64,000 bases of DNA, taken from the NCBI GenBank assembly GCA_036583965.1, contig JAZBQD010000015.1, forward strand, positions 67,860,830 through 67,924,829, in the 5' to 3' direction. Positions 63,201-64,000 of the stretch are shown piece after piece. Source of the stretch: Prunella strophiata (lineage: Eukaryota; Chordata; Aves; Passeriformes; Prunellidae). The notes under the pieces are model-generated. The model made no database searches, was not told the DNA's origin, and saw only the letters and a program-made list of their open reading frames with translations. Position 1 is the first letter of the stretch. Every line of letters starts with the position of its first letter. Position numbers and translations under genes: made by a program.

Positions 63201-64000
63201 AAATATATTAAATATATAGGTTAAAATATGAATAAATGAAATTAATCAATTTTAAAACACTACTGTTAATTTGGTATGACTAACATTCCCGCTGTTCAAT
63301 GTGTGACCTTTGTGTCTATCCACAAGTCACACACAGGACACTTCTGAACATTCTAACATACATATTTATCTATACACATATACATTTAAACTCTATCACA
63401 TTACAATATTTCTATTGAAGATAATAGCTAAATTGTATTTTCAAATAATATTCTTATTTCCCTCATCAACCATTCTTGATAAAGTTACAGATTAAAAGAC
63501 ATTTAATAATATCACACTTAAATGTCAGTCTTAAATTTTTCTGTCATCTGTTGATGTCTTGATACATTTTTAATCTATGTTAATAAGAATTTATGACTTT
63601 TTACACTAGAAACTGCAGCTTACTAGAGGTGATATCTATAGATTTACTGCAATTTTTATTGGTAAGAATTTTTGCATATATACCCTCAGGTGCTTTCTTG
63701 TTATCATTTTGAGTCCAAGAAACATTGTACAAAGAGTTTATAATGAAAAACTAAGTCTAGAGCCTGCATATCAGGAATATAAGCAGTATTCAAAAATTGA
63801 AAGAATCGAATATGTAGAATTATTTCACAGGGGCAGAGACAAGCCAAACCCAGACTTCATAATGTAGATTTGGAAGAAAACAAGTTTCTATACTGGGAAG
63901 CAAGTGAAAAAAATAATTATCACTTTAATATCTTATCCAGGCCTCCTTGAAACCCTCCATAATATCATCCAATAACTGCAGCATTATATAGTACTTGAGA
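60272..64000. other. AT-rich stretch without recognised gene
   Basis: The longest open frame is 126 codons (61583-61963, -) and is unrecognised. It includes AAAC units (about 61488-61511) and a T run (about 61940-61955). No mobile element was identified up to the window end. Confidence 0.55.

Noticed and set aside
1..64000. CRISPR array, tRNA or rRNA genes, bacterial operon features
   Set aside because: No spaced direct-repeat array, no tRNA-like A/B box pair and no rRNA signature seen; the repeat content shows an animal genome.

Overview
The window looks like a piece of a bird chromosome from an AT-rich, gene-poor region (gene desert or very long intron). The main evidence is the mobile-element content. 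There are three CR1 LINE copies, two of which keep the typical avian CR1 3' end: 8-bp ATTCTRTG-type terminal repeats next to a conserved GGTTGGACT-like block. There is also an LTR of a type I recognise from bird endogenous retroviruses (3550-4124). A passerine or other neoavian bird is my best guess, but that is inference from remembered repeat families. I found no protein-coding gene, exon, tRNA, rRNA or CRISPR array. No open reading frame outside the large microsatellite exceeds 144 codons, and none gives a recognisable protein.

Layout. 1-11 kb is the repeat-rich part. It holds a degraded non-CR1, RTE-like LINE reverse transcriptase on the minus strand (about 1765-2470), a complete but eroded LTR (3550-4124), a CR1 open reading frame fragment (about 4615-5488), an ancient MIR/CORE-SINE-like remnant (about 5845-5970), two weak LTR candidates (about 6865-7605 and 9645-10110), and a minus-strand CR1 3' end (10275 to about 11025) split by a well-preserved 425-bp LTR (10563-10987) with perfect 8-bp terminal inverted repeats. 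11-26 kb is single-copy-looking AT-rich DNA with only small simple repeats and palindromes. At 26.5-27.3 kb there is a GC-richer block that looks like a minus-strand repeat (LTR candidate) beside unidentified sequence. At 29.05-30.06 kb sits a 1-kb TTTC/TTC polypyrimidine array, whose long apparent ORFs are artefacts.

30-64 kb is again mostly featureless. It contains an AT microsatellite (35.4 kb), a second minus-strand CR1 3' end (40559-40882) next to a GC-rich unidentified block, a short exact duplication (47.7 kb), a minus-strand LTR candidate (52765-53218), a perfect 25-bp-stem hairpin (55240-55300), and several A-rich/AACC-rich or T-rich/GGTT-rich tracts. No genes work together here. The biology of the window is repeat insertion, nesting and decay. 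The observations most worth follow-up are the RTE-like LINE, the LTR nested in CR1, the perfect hairpin and the punctuated TTTC array.
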